Below, one piece after another: positions 1-11,600 of a DNA stretch of 64,000 bases. The DNA lies in assembly GCF_014633365.1 (NCBI RefSeq), contig NC_068338.1, forward strand, positions 48,929,716-48,993,715, in the 5' to 3' direction. The notes beneath the pieces are model-generated. The model was not told the DNA's origin, ran no database searches, and worked only from the letters and a program-made list of their open reading frames with translations. The DNA is from Diospyros lotus. Its lineage: Eukaryota > Streptophyta > Magnoliopsida > Ericales > Ebenaceae. Every line of letters begins with the position of its first letter. The first letter of the stretch is position 1. A program made the translations under genes and the position numbers.

Positions 1-452
1 GCTCGATTAATTAAAGAGTTTAACTTAAAAGACCTCTAGACTTGACTTGTTTTGTATTGAGATTAATTTTGATTTTTTTAATTATAATATATTATAATTT
101 AGAGTTTAAAATTTTGATAATCTATTTAATAAAAATAATATTTTAAAAATTATATAGATAATATTATTACAATGATAATTAAATGAGCAGCATGATTAGA
201 ATTTCAATTGAAAATACGAAATAATCTTTATAATTTTTATAAATTTATTAAAATAGTGTTGGAAGTGGAATTAATTGTTAAAATAATTTTTTATTTCATA
301 ATTGGATTTTGTATTTAAAAAAATATTTGTATATCTCATTAATTAATTAAATAAATACATATATTATTATAAAATTATTAAAAAACGGATTAACTGCTTA
401 GCTTATTACGGCTCACGGGCTTCTGGCCAAGCTAGACCCAAAATTTTGTGGA
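1..452. other. AT-rich intergenic DNA, nothing recognised
   Basis: The stretch is strongly AT-rich with no long open frame, no splice-bounded coding and no clear repeat. The last bases share a short motif (ttacggtt) with the spacers between the tRNA genes that follow. Confidence 0.6.
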
Positions 453-494
453 TTTACGGTTAAATATTTTACTTAGGTAGCAATAAACAACGAG

Positions 495-566
495 GTCGTT
501 GTAGTATAGTGGTGAGTATTCCCGCCTGTCACGCGGGTGACCCGGGTTCGATCCCCGGCAACGGCG
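495..566 (+). tRNA. tRNA-Asp (GTC), copy 1
   Basis: This 72-nt sequence folds as a cloverleaf. The acceptor stem GTCGTTG pairs with CAACGGC, with discriminator G at 566. The anticodon stem CCCGC/GCGGG encloses a CTGTCAC loop with anticodon GTC at 528-530, and the T-arm holds GGTTCGATCCC. There is no intron and CCA is not encoded, as usual for nuclear genes. Internal A and B boxes are present, and a TTTT run just downstream can stop RNA polymerase III. It delivers aspartate to GAC/GAU codons in cytosolic translation. Confidence 0.96.
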
Positions 567-649
567 TTTTCGCTCTTGAAAATGACATGACTCATTCCTT
601 ATGCATTTTTTACGGTTAAATATTTATTGAGGTAGCAAGTAGCATCGAA

Positions 650-721
650 GTCGTTGTAGTATAGTGGTAAGTATTCCCGCCTGTCACGCGGGTGACCCGG
701 GTTCGATCCCCGGCAACGGCG
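650..721 (+). tRNA. tRNA-Asp (GTC), copy 2
   Basis: This copy matches copy 1 except for one base in the D-arm (gtggtaag versus gtggtgag). The anticodon GTC is at 683-685, all stems pair, and a TTTT terminator follows directly. Confidence 0.96.
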
Positions 722-804
722 TTTTCCAAGTGGAAGATGATGTGGCTCATTCCTTATGCGTTTTTTACGGTTAAATATTTACTGAGGTAGAAACAATCAT
801 CAAA

Positions 805-876
805 GTCGTTGTAGTATAGTGGTAAGTATTCCCGCCTGTCACGCGGATGACCCGGGTTCGATCCCCGGCAACGGCG
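805..876 (+). tRNA. tRNA-Asp (GTC), copy 3, anticodon-stem mismatch
   Basis: This copy has the same cloverleaf, with anticodon GTC at 838-840. It differs at base 847 (G in the other copies, A here), which turns the outer pair of the anticodon stem (831:847) into a C-A mismatch. A six-T terminator lies about 4 bases downstream. The copy may still be transcribed, but the mismatch makes it the weakest of the three. Confidence 0.9.
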
Positions 877-1270
877 ATGTTTTTTAGTTAAAAATGAAAT
901 AAAATTTTAAAATATAGATATAACTAAATCAATCAAATTATTTGACCCAAATCGAAAATTGAAGTCCTAACCCCAGAATAGGTTGGAAGCGAGACCGACC
1001 CGTCGTCATCTTCAACGTCAACTGGCGCGAGCGAGGACTCATTCTCACACAATAAGCGTGACTGGATTGCGATTAGTCACGCCAGTGCACGCGCTTTTGG
1101 AACGACCGACCGGAGAAAACGATGACGGACATTACCAAGAATCTTCCCATGCCTTGCTCATTTATCGTTCTCTCCGTCAAAACAGAGCTGAAATTTTGTA
1201 TGCGGTCTTCCTGCATTCTCTCGGGCATGAGCTTTTCGAATTCTCTTGATTCAGGATTCCTCTGTCCAGA
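877..1270 (+). promoter_or_regulatory. Upstream region and 5' leader of the DUF7356 gene
   Basis: After about 90 bp of AT-rich spacer, base composition rises from about 960. The stretch 980-1270 is GC-richer and looks like transcribed leader. It holds an open frame from 983 to 1249 that I do not recognise and treat as chance or an upstream reading frame. No TATA box could be chosen with confidence. Confidence 0.35.
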
Positions 1271-4200
1271 ATGCGGAGGCAGCTGATCATTTTCGCAGGC
1301 GTTCTATGGGTTTTGGTCGTTCAAGGGCAGTCAAGAGCTTTTATGATCAGAACGTTCTTAAAATTCACTGATGCCTCGGGCGATAGCGGCCATAACGAGT
1401 CACAGGTGCTCTTGATTCGCGTAATATATTGGAGAGGTTTTAGTTCTTTTGTGGATCGATCTTACTAATGCGAGTTATTTTTTTTTTTAATTTTTTGTTG
1501 GTTTGTTTCTCTAGATTTCTCCTTCGCCGAGTCCCGCTTATAGCGTTGGTTTGAATTCTGGAGGACAAGACAAAGGGAATGGAGGAGTGGGACGTTTTGA
1601 AACCAGCCTGACTGATAAGAGATGTGATCAGATGTCACCGTCTAAGGGGTGCCAGGTGTTGAAGAACGTGACGGCATGCTGGCAAAATGACACAAGAAGT
1701 GGTAATTGGAACAATCTGCGGCTCTTCATATTCTTATGAGTTTGTTGTGTTAATTCTAATATTCGAAGGACAGGAGATGTCCTAGGTGTACTTCTGTTTG
1801 ATTGCTAGTGAGGTTTAAGTGGTGGTGAGCTTCGTCAGTTATTTGACCAAGTTATTTAGCTCTCAATGTTTAGGTTCATCACTATGGTTTAGGTATCAAC
1901 TTCTCATCATGGTTTACCAATTCAAGACTTAGTGAATTAGCATTAAATTTATTGTAAAACTGAAAGATGAAATGGAGTTACTAAAGCTGGAACAGGTTTA
2001 ACTGAAAAATTTTGTTTTTGTTGACAATTATGGAAGTCCCAAATAAAGAGTTTTTCTGGATATTGATATTACAAAGATAACTATGATATTAGTAGAAAAA
2101 AAAAAGTAACAATTATTTAGGCATTCTCGTACAGTTGAAATAATCCATTGTTTTCCTAATATTTTGATGAATTTCGATGTGTTTTGGCATACTTCATTGG
2201 AAATGTTGGAACTTTGATTTTGTTGGTATTTTTTTGTGTCTGTTTCTTAAGAATGCACTTCTTTTGTCTGCATCATGAAAACAATCAGAATTTTTGTCTG
2301 GAATGCTCCAAACTTCTAATTTTCGACAATATTGCTTGCTCTAGATATTCTTAGTATATTAAGCATCTTAGTCTTCTGATTCAACGTACCCAAAATACAA
2401 AAAAAGAAGAAGAAAATCTCTAACACTTTCTTCCCAAGTCCAAGCTACCTAAGGTTTGTTTGCAGATTTCTGCTTATTAATCCTACCTGTCTAAGGTTGA
2501 AGATTTTCTTAGTCCATATAGGGATGTGGTTTTGTAAATACCTTAAACTGCCTTTTTGTTTGACTTTAGTCTCATCCTTTTGGCACTTTAAGAAATGCCA
2601 TATGTAAAGCATTCTTGCAGTACAGCTTCTACCTCTAGTTGTTGTACTTGCCATTCTGCGCTCCTTCGGTGAGACATTTTGTGTTGTTAGGCTCATTTTC
2701 TAAGAGCTAAGTTTTTGAGATTGGGAGAATTGCTCAATTGATATGGTTCTAGAGCTTTGATTTTGATAGGTTTTGGGCTCAGGTCTTGTTACTTATTAGC
2801 ATTCTTCTTCCCTTTTGTTCCTTTCCTCTGTTATTCACTTATTTGTCCTGTATGTGTCTCTTTATTGCTTCCGTGCTTGAGATCTTTAACTACTTCACTT
2901 TGATCTGCCTCGCATTTGTGATGGTTTGCACATGAAGCAAGGTATGAGGGCTTTCTGGACACCTCTAACCACTTAACCTTCTAGGATAATGGTCACATCT
3001 CACCTGGCTAACTAAAATTTTTCTCATTTTGAGTGCATTAGCTTTCTCTAGGTGTCAGGTTGGGCCTCTTACCAAACTCTTTCCTTCTAAAATTTAGGCC
3101 TGGAGAAAAGTGTACAACATTCCTTCGAATCCTTTCTGTAAAAACTAATCTGTTTGAGTGGCATGTATTATTTGTCATGTGTTATCAGATTAATTATAAC
3201 CATCTTAGGTAGGTCTCTTTTTATTTGTTATTTAATCATTGGTTGTTCTTAGTGGACATACCACACATTTCGTTTAATGCTTCTCTTTTTTCTTTCTTCT
3301 GGCAATGATTATGTGGGTTTAAAATTTCAAAGCACATTAAGACGACTAGACCTTGACCCAGATTTGGAGTATTGATTCCAATAGAAGTAGTTATGCTTCA
3401 GATGAACCTTCAAAACCACATCCCTGATATATGCGATTACTAGGTTCAGTTGATTCTGGTAGACGTTAGCTATGCTTGATTTTGTAGATCATTTCATGAC
3501 CCTGATATATCTCTAATACCCCAGTTGATATTTACTCGACCCTTTGTCAGATGGATGTCTAAAGGGAGAAAATTTATGATGACATAATAGACAACTGTTA
3601 ATTTTTGATATATACCTCCGCTTGTTCTGCTGCTTTACCTCTCCGTGTCTTCTTACTATTCTTTTGATTGATTACGCATTATCCTGTTAAGGCAATAAAT
3701 ATTGCTTAATGCCTTGTCTGCCAGGACTGATGTTTGAAATAAGCCTTCCTAGCAGTTACTTCTTTACAACAGAGAAAGCCTCAATTTGCCTGTTTCATTG
3801 TAGGCCCGCAAGGATCATTTATTATTATTGTCTGGAATGATGAGGACAACTCACTGAACGTGAGTTTGACATTCTTGCCCTCAAACGTTACTCTTGAGCC
3901 GATAGAAATAGCCAAGCACCGAGGCGAGCAGGTGACGGCCAGAGTCTCTCATTTGGGTGACTTAAATTAAATTGAACTAATAAAGCATAATATTCTAGCA
4001 TACTTCATAATATTGAGGGTGAACATAGTGTTCTATATAGTGAAACTCGATTCTAAGGATTTTGTTTCCGTGTTCTAGGTTCAGACTTCTGCTTCTCATA
4101 GATGGGTTTGACCTGTTCTGTTACAGGTCAATATCTCAGAAAACATTGGAGGAAATGACTCGGTAATGCTAAAAGCTGAAAATGGGAGTTGTAAAATCAA

Positions 4201-4572
4201 CTTTGGAATATCTCCTGCTCCGGACAGCCAGGTCGGGCCCGGCTATGCGACCCCGTTGCATGGTGCATACCTATTCGTATTGATAACTTTGACCCTTGTT
4301 GGGGCATGGGCCAGCTTCAAGTTGAAAAATGGTGGACGGCATGTTGATGGAGTCCGGTACCAGGAACTCGAAATGGGGCAGCATCCGGAATTCCCTCCAG
4401 CAGCCAATGTCCATGCAGCAGAAGGTTGGGAACAGGGTTGGAGCGATGACTGGGACGAGGAGACGGCAGTGAGGTCACCCCCGGCAAAAGCGCTTTAAGT
4501 AATGGTCAGGCAAATGGCCATGCTTCCAGATCTTCCGGCAGAGATGAGTGGAAAAATGATTGGAATGACTGA
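1271..4572 (+). CDS. DUF7356-type secretory membrane protein, frameshifted last exon
   Basis: The exons read 1271-1405, 1515-1701, 3804-3931 and 4127-4498, in phases 0, 1 and 0, giving 273 residues; a donor at 1421 is possible instead of 1406. The protein starts with a signal peptide (MRRQLIIFAGVLWVLVVQGQ), has a Cys-containing lumenal domain, one membrane span near the C-terminus (GAYLFVLITLTLVGAWASF) and an acidic tail with the family signature VRYQELEMG and WSDDWDEETAV. This matches plant DUF7356 proteins, whose function is unknown to me. The frame stops at 4496-4498, but in the -1 frame the sequence continues with a typical family C-terminus (SRSSGRDEWKNDWND) to a TGA at 4570-4572. A single missing base around 4493-4496 explains this, so the tail is lost unless the base is a sequencing error. 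Confidence 0.82.
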
Positions 4573-5668
4573 ATGAGTAGAATAGCTTTTCATGGAATCT
4601 GATCTATTGCTCTAAAAAAATAAAACAGGAAGCAAAATGAGGCAGGGAAAGGAAATATAGATTGCATAGCAGGTGGAAGACAAACGTCAGCTGGCTCTCT
4701 TTTGACATTTGTGCTTGCTGAAAGCAGCATGTTCAGACTGGATTAGTTGAAGTAATTCTGTTCCTTTGAAAACAAGTTTTTCTCTTTTGAGATATAAGCT
4801 GCACACAGTTTTCTGTTGGTGTACCTCAAGAAGTTTGGCAACGTGTCTCATAACAGTGTAAGCCACTATAGTTTCTTATTATTAGACCAATATATTCATC
4901 TTAAAATTACTTGTGTTATTATCATGTGTAGGGATATAAATGGGTTCCATTGAGTTTCAATGAACCCCATTTAAAGTGAAAATCAATATAAAAATGAGGT
5001 ATAGGTACTAACCCATTTAAAAATTTATTAAAATAAGTATACAAATAGAATTAATTGAAACTTAATTTACATCCCTATTTGTACATTCATTATAAGCTTT
5101 ATGACAATACAAAATTAAATATCGTCAAACAAAAGAATTGAACTATTATAGTTAACCACTGAAAACAGTTTTAGATAACACATGCAGAAAGAAATCCGAA
5201 TTACATCAAGCCTATCATTGCATGTTCTTATTTGTGGTATGACAACAAAAAATATTATTTTTTCCTTTATACCCACGATTATGCATGTTTTTTTATGCTT
5301 AGTTTGTCAAAAAAAAAAAAAAAAAAAACTTGTTGACTTATTGGTTACTATATCTAGAATTTGTAACTGAAACACAAACGAAAAATATTATTGACTTTTT
5401 ATTTAATATATATTGAAATAGAACTAAAATAAATTATTCGAACAGTACGGTAGAATTTCCAGAATTTCAGTTAATCTCGTTAGCGGACAAAATCGGACGG
5501 GGGCAGTTTGGGTAATTTCTATAGTTAGATGGATGCTTCCGTATTTTAAGTATATGACAGGTGGTTAGTGCAATTTACCGGAAAATGGCATAAAACCCTA
5601 TGAAGGAACTTCTGTATCACAGGGTGATGCGCAGAACCGAGATCGGAAGATAGAGAAAGCGGATACAA
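4573..5668. other. Intergenic region between the DUF7356 and tRNA-binding genes
   Basis: The left part is the 3' region of the DUF7356 gene. A short inverted-repeat element lies at 4929-5077 and an A19 run at about 5310. The stretch from about 5400 to 5668 is the likely promoter and leader of the tRNA-binding protein gene. No other coding sequence was seen. Confidence 0.5.
4929..5077. mobile_element. Short terminal-inverted-repeat element, hAT/MITE-like
   Basis: The left end TAGGGATATAAATGGGTT mirrors the right end, whose reverse complement starts TAGGGATGTAAATTAAGTT. The termini resemble Ac/hAT-type MITE ends. No matching 8-bp flanking duplication is visible, so the exact borders are uncertain. 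Confidence 0.5.
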
Positions 5669-8600
5669 ATGGCGATTCCGAGCGAAAGCAATATTAGCGG
5701 AAGAAATCAACTCATCATTTCAGCTCTCTGCAGGCGCCTCCGCTTGGAACCTGTAAGCTGTATATACTCTCAATAGTTTGAACTTATTCGAAGAAATCAT
5801 TCTGTGTGGAGTAAAATCCCTCCGTTAAGTGAAAGTGGTGCTTAATTTAGTTCTTCAGTGTAACTTTTACCTTATTACTTGCATTCCTGGACAAAACGTA
5901 TGTAATTGCTTGTTTTTGTATGGGCAAAGTGGGATAGATGGACAGATTTCAGGTTTTGATGCTTTTGAAGCTTATCTGAATATCATGGCGACGTAAGATC
6001 CAATTGGGCATTACTGTTCAATGAATAATATGGAGAAATGCTAAATATTTGAGTTACAAATGAATTTTAGAAGCTGAATTAGCCCTTTCGCTCATATTTC
6101 AACTGAAGATGTATTGCGAGTGTGGTTTCCGAACTCTCTATATCGTTTCTGCAGAACAAATTCCAAGGCCACCTTTTGCAAAAGGATATTAAGAGCTTGT
6201 GTTCAAACATTTTGACTTCTTCAGGAAGTTGGGCCACCCTTGAAAGCAACAGTGAGGTAAGATTAAGTTGTTTTTGTCAACGGCAATATCTTCACACCAG
6301 CGTCAATGAGGCATGTCTTAGTATATGTTATCTCTTAAAGAATGTTAAATACTCTATGGACCCATCACAGAAGCTACTGCACTAGTTGTAAAAAGCAGCT
6401 TATGAATTTTAACAAAAGTATTCAGTTATAGGAAAATGAATAAGGGTTCCTTCTGTTGAAGCCTGATGTTGAAACCCTTTGTCTTAGGTGACTAAGTGGA
6501 TGGAGTTCATAGAGAATCTTCCTGCAGATTCTGAGTCTTGCTTAAGGGCTCTCAATGAGTTAAATGGACACTTGGCGTCAAAGTCTGTTCTTGTTGGGGA
6601 AGGTTTGTCACCATCTGAAGCTGATATAATTGTCTTCTCAGCACTATATTCCTCTGTGGTATGCACGGACCACCCTCTCACTGCAAATTGTTTTGGTGTT
6701 GCACCAAGTTATTATAGTTTGTTGTGTTTGTGCTTCTCGTGTCTTGTTGGAAATCTTTGGGTAAAAAAGTTAGGTGGCTAAGTGAATGTTGTATTACAAC
6801 CAACCTGGAGTTTCTCCAGATTTCCTTAAAAATTTTGCATGGTTATATGTTGTTTGTGTTCTTCTGGTCTATTTGTTGTTTGGGGGGGGAGATGAAGTCT
6901 TCCTATGATTTGTCATTTAGAATGTAAAGGGCCGTTCACTTGTGGCAAACAAGGCCTATTTTTTGGAAAAAAATTCATAGAAAATGGTATGTTTGAAAAT
7001 CATTCTAAAACGAGAAAATTTTCCAAATAAAAAACAAAAAATTCAATTTCCAGTTTTGCAAATTTATATTAATGGTTAAAAAAATCTTTAGGATGCTTTC
7101 AACTGTTTTCTTCAAATATGGGGGAGTTTTCCCTTGTTTTTGAAATAGAAAACATGAAATTCTATCTCAACTAAAATCAATGTTATATTTACATCAATAT
7201 CAGTATAAGTAGTAAAAATATGAATTTTTAAAATTTACTAATAATAGTATTGTAATATAGAAATATAAAAAATAATCAATAGAAACATTGGTTAATGATA
7301 AATAATTTATTCTACTAAAATAATATAATTTCAAATATTAGTATTATAAATAGTAAAATACTAATAAAAAACTAAAATTGACTAATAAGAAATACTCAAA
7401 ATATTAATAACAACATCAATGTTATACAGTTTCTAAATTTAAAAACGAATGAAATTGTAATTAATATGATTAATGATTATCACCAATATTTTAATTTTAA
7501 TAATATCACTATAATCAATGTTTTGGCGATATTAATTTTATAATATTATCCATCTAACTTATTCATTCATAATTTTAATATAATAATATTGCTAATTGTT
7601 TTGTTATCATTAAGAGTACAATAGTAGCAAAATCATAAATATTGTACTGATAGTATTAATTTTAAAATAATAATAATTATTATTTTAATACTATTAATAA
7701 CAATACATTGCATACATAATGGTTGAAAACGTTTTTTTATAACTATTTGGAACACATTTTTCTGTTCCAAGATAAGAAAAAGGCTTTCCATATTTGACAA
7801 AAGAACATATTTTCCAAATTTTCTGTGGGGAAAACTAAAGATGAAGTAGAAAATTGGAGATGGAAAATCAGAAAAAGATTTCTATAAGTAAACAGCCCGT
7901 AAACTTTTCAAGGTTGCAGGACATCATGTAAATACGGTAAGATTTATTTAAATTATTTTCTTATTAAGGTTGAAGGTGAACCTTGGTGCAATGGTGAGGT
8001 TGTTCCATTGTGACCTGGAGGTCTCAGTTTCAAGTCAGGAAACAACCTCTTTGCTAAGTAAGGGTAAGGTTGCATACAATTGATTATTTGACCTTCCGTA
8101 CAGCCTGCAATGCAGGAGCCTCGTACATTGGGTTCGCCTTTTTATTTTCTTGTTAAGGTTAAAATTTTTATTATGATGCCTTTGCAAAGTATTTTACATT
8201 CTTACTTTTGGGTGTCTGTGTTCTTCCAGAAAGGTCTTTCAGATTCAGATAAGAGGAGCTTGCCACATTTGTTCAGGTGGATAGATTACATCCAGGTATG
8301 GGTTCATTATGCTTAACTCTTTTATTTTTAAATTAATTGTTAGTGGCACTGTGGCAGTTTTCTGTTGAGATTGTTGTCATCAGAGATGAACACTCTCAAT
8401 AACTAGTGGAAGTTGACTGCAAAAATTGTTTTCAATGTGCGTAGCAATGATATGGTTGAGGACAGGTTGTTGAGTAGACTGCAATCTTCTTAGACATGAC
8501 ACTCTTATTTAAACCTTTGGCATGTTATGGTAACGGTACCCAAATGAACCCTTATAGTAAATATTTAGAGCAACAATCTTATTTGAATATTTCCCAAGCT

Positions 8601-11600
8601 TGTCAACTTTATCTTATCTAAGTATTAACTGTTGCTTTTATCTTTTAGATAAGAATATTAACATCCTTTATCACTAACCTATAATAATAACCAGCATTGA
8701 CATAAAGAATGTTTAGTTCTGTTAAGCCTCTAGTTTCTAAGATTGTCTTTGTGCTCTCCAAAGAAATTTCCGTTTTTCTGATTCTCCACCTATGTAATAT
8801 CTGAAACAATGGTTTTTTCCTTCTCCAATTTGTTTTTATTTAACAAGTAGTACTACTCCCTCTTTGGTCATAATGTTTACAGTCTTCGAAACTTTTCAAC
8901 ATTGAAACATGAAACTATATTCTGAATATTTTCATTGGCCAGCCTGGAGTTCAGTTTATATTTAGCAAATAATTGATCTATGATAGTATGATGCAAGCTC
9001 ATGTTTCCAACACTTCCCTCCTAGGAAAAGTTCCTGGATTTGGCCTTGTCTGACATATGTATTATGTTAGGTTGGAACTATTCTATTATGTTTTCAAATT
9101 GCAACTAACATATTCAGTCATGCAATTAGTCTTGTTATTGTTGTTGTTGTTATTATTATTATTATCATTTATTTAATTTTATTCTTTAAGGATGAGGCTC
9201 TGATTGTTTCCATATTTGGTCTAAACTTTATGATCAATTTTTTTTTTCTTTTTCATATTATTAGTCCATTTCTTTGCGATTGTAAAACCCATTTAAAGTT
9301 AAAAGGGTAGTTTTATCAGATGGTTATAACACTATCTTTATGGTATGGTTCAGAATGTTGGGCAATTAAATGCTAATATGAGCAAAATATGAATTAAGTT
9401 GAGATGAGGATGTTGTGGGGGATGTGCAACCATGCAAGAAGGACCAAATAGGAAATGAGATCGTACATAATAAGGTTGGAGTGACACCTACTAAAGATAA
9501 TATGAGGAAATCATGATCAAGATGGCTAGGCCATATGAGAAGACCACTGTTAGAAGTTCACTCATGAGGTGAATAGATGAAATGGAGGAAATTTGTAACT
9601 AGAGAGGGAGGAGGGCAGGCAGGCTTAGTGGGAAACCCTCAGACATAATAGCCTTATAGAGGGTATTATCATGGATAGAGGTAGAATCCATGTAATTGAC
9701 CCCACTTAGTGGGATTGTTGTATTATTACTCCATTTTCCCCTTTGTCTTATTGGGATTTGTGTACCTGGATGTGACAATTGTGTACTTGGTTGAACGTGA
9801 TATTAATGTGTCTTGGTCCTTGGATATTTGGGAAGCTACAAAGAGAGTAGTGAAAATATGCCGGAATTTCTCTTTCGAGGGGCACGGGTAATTCAAATTT
9901 GGTCATGCAGATTAAAGACCAACAATTTGCTCTGCCTGTTTTGTCATGTTTTTACTTATTTGTTTTGTTGTCAGTAGAAAGATGCATTAAATTTCTGGGA
10001 ACCTATGCGTATCCTACATTTTCTTTATTATGTACTTGCTTCACCTTAAGGCTGCAGGTTTTAACAATTGATATTGAACATAGTTTCTTAAATTTTTAGG
10101 CTAAGTTATGAGGAATTGTTGAGGCAGATGATTCTTGAATGAATGGACTTGGGTGAATTAAGTACTTACGCTCATAATGTGGACGGTGTTCCTGAGTTCC
10201 ACCAGAATACTTCTCTTATTAGACTGACAAGTCCTTAGCTTCAAAGTTGCTAAAGTTGATATTATTTGTGTTCCAAAAAATTGTCTGCTTTCATTGAAAG
10301 AGGCTTTATTATTAAATATCTTGCAATCCTATGTGCAGAATAAGGAGGACTTTGGGAAATCATTTGAACAGATTTTGGTGGAGAAGGACAAATTTGAGCC
10401 TCCAGTGAGTAATCTTTACAAATTTGAGCGTCTGCTTTGTTTTCAAGTCCGATTTGTTTCTTTGGCAATTTTTGTAACTGCCTTTTCTAATTGAAGCAAT
10501 GAAGTGAGAAGGTTGATGTGAAGTGAAAGTGGGGGGTGAATATGGTCTAGTGATTGTCACGTGGAGTGGTCAAATGTTGGCTTGCTTTGTAGAGCAATCA
10601 GAAAATTGGACCATTCTGATTGCAAATCTCTGCTAATGTAGAACAATTGCAAGATATGACGTCAATTTTTTGTATTTTTCCTTGCCTCAAATGAACTCAC
10701 AGAAACTTTTGATTTGAAATTATTAATTTTGGTTTGCTTTGTTTTTTCTCCCCCCAGAAGTTGTCAGTATTCAACCACACATACAACATTTACATATCTT
10801 TAGTATGATTTTACACAGGCTTCTAAAATCATTGAGAAGGTTGAAGGTGATTCAAATGCCAAGACTGTGCAAGGCTCAAAAGATGCAAATGCTGTAGAAA
10901 AAGTTTCTGCTTCAAGCAAGATTGCTGATGTGGTATTGCTCGTTACGAACTTGTACTGCATCTGTTTTCAATTAAATTATTGACATGTACCTCTATCTCC
11001 CCCTTCCCATAGTTTCTGGTAAAAACCTTCCCCTTTTTCTTCTTTCTTTTTGTTTGTTTGTTAGTTATTTTTTTCTGGGTGTGTGGGGTGGGGGGGAAGT
11101 GTGCAGCAGCTCTAAATTCCAATATTTTACTTGAAAGTTTCAAATCCCCATTTATTGGAGGCAGTAGGCTTTCATGGTAACTTTAGTATGCTAATTGCTA
11201 TTGAGCGGAACATCTTCCAAGCCTAGCCTACGACACTTTCCTCAAGAATACACTAAAAATCCTGCTTGCATCCCTGAAAAAATGAAAAATTAACAGTGCT
11301 GCTTGCCAAAAATAATATGTATCCTGGTTCTTGATAGGTTAACCCAACAAATACCCCAGAAGAAATAAATATTAATTTCAAATATATTGACCTTACTGGA
11401 GCATCTAGTATTCTCTGTGTTCCTTTTACCTGCTTTATGCAGAGGTATGACCAATTGCTTTATGCAGCCTGCTGGTGTAGGCAATAATTTCTTTCCCTAT
11501 TGTTCTTTTCTATGTTTAAATTATTTTGTCATATGAATCGTGAACTTCTAACACTTAATATTTAATGAGCAAATAGCAATTATACTTGAGAGTTCTCCTA

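Larger units (their letters stand above)
453..876 (+). repeat. Tandem array of three tRNA-Asp units, 155-bp period
   Basis: Three tRNA genes begin at 495, 650 and 805, exactly 155 bp apart. Each is preceded by a related spacer beginning ttacggttaaatat and containing gaggtag or a close variant, so the whole unit was duplicated, not just the tRNA. The spacers have diverged more than the genes, as expected under selection on the tRNA bodies. Confidence 0.85.

Noticed and set aside
983..1249. 88-codon open frame upstream of the DUF7356 gene
   Set aside because: No match to a known family and no signal of coding; it overlaps the likely leader. The natural start with a signal peptide is at 1271.
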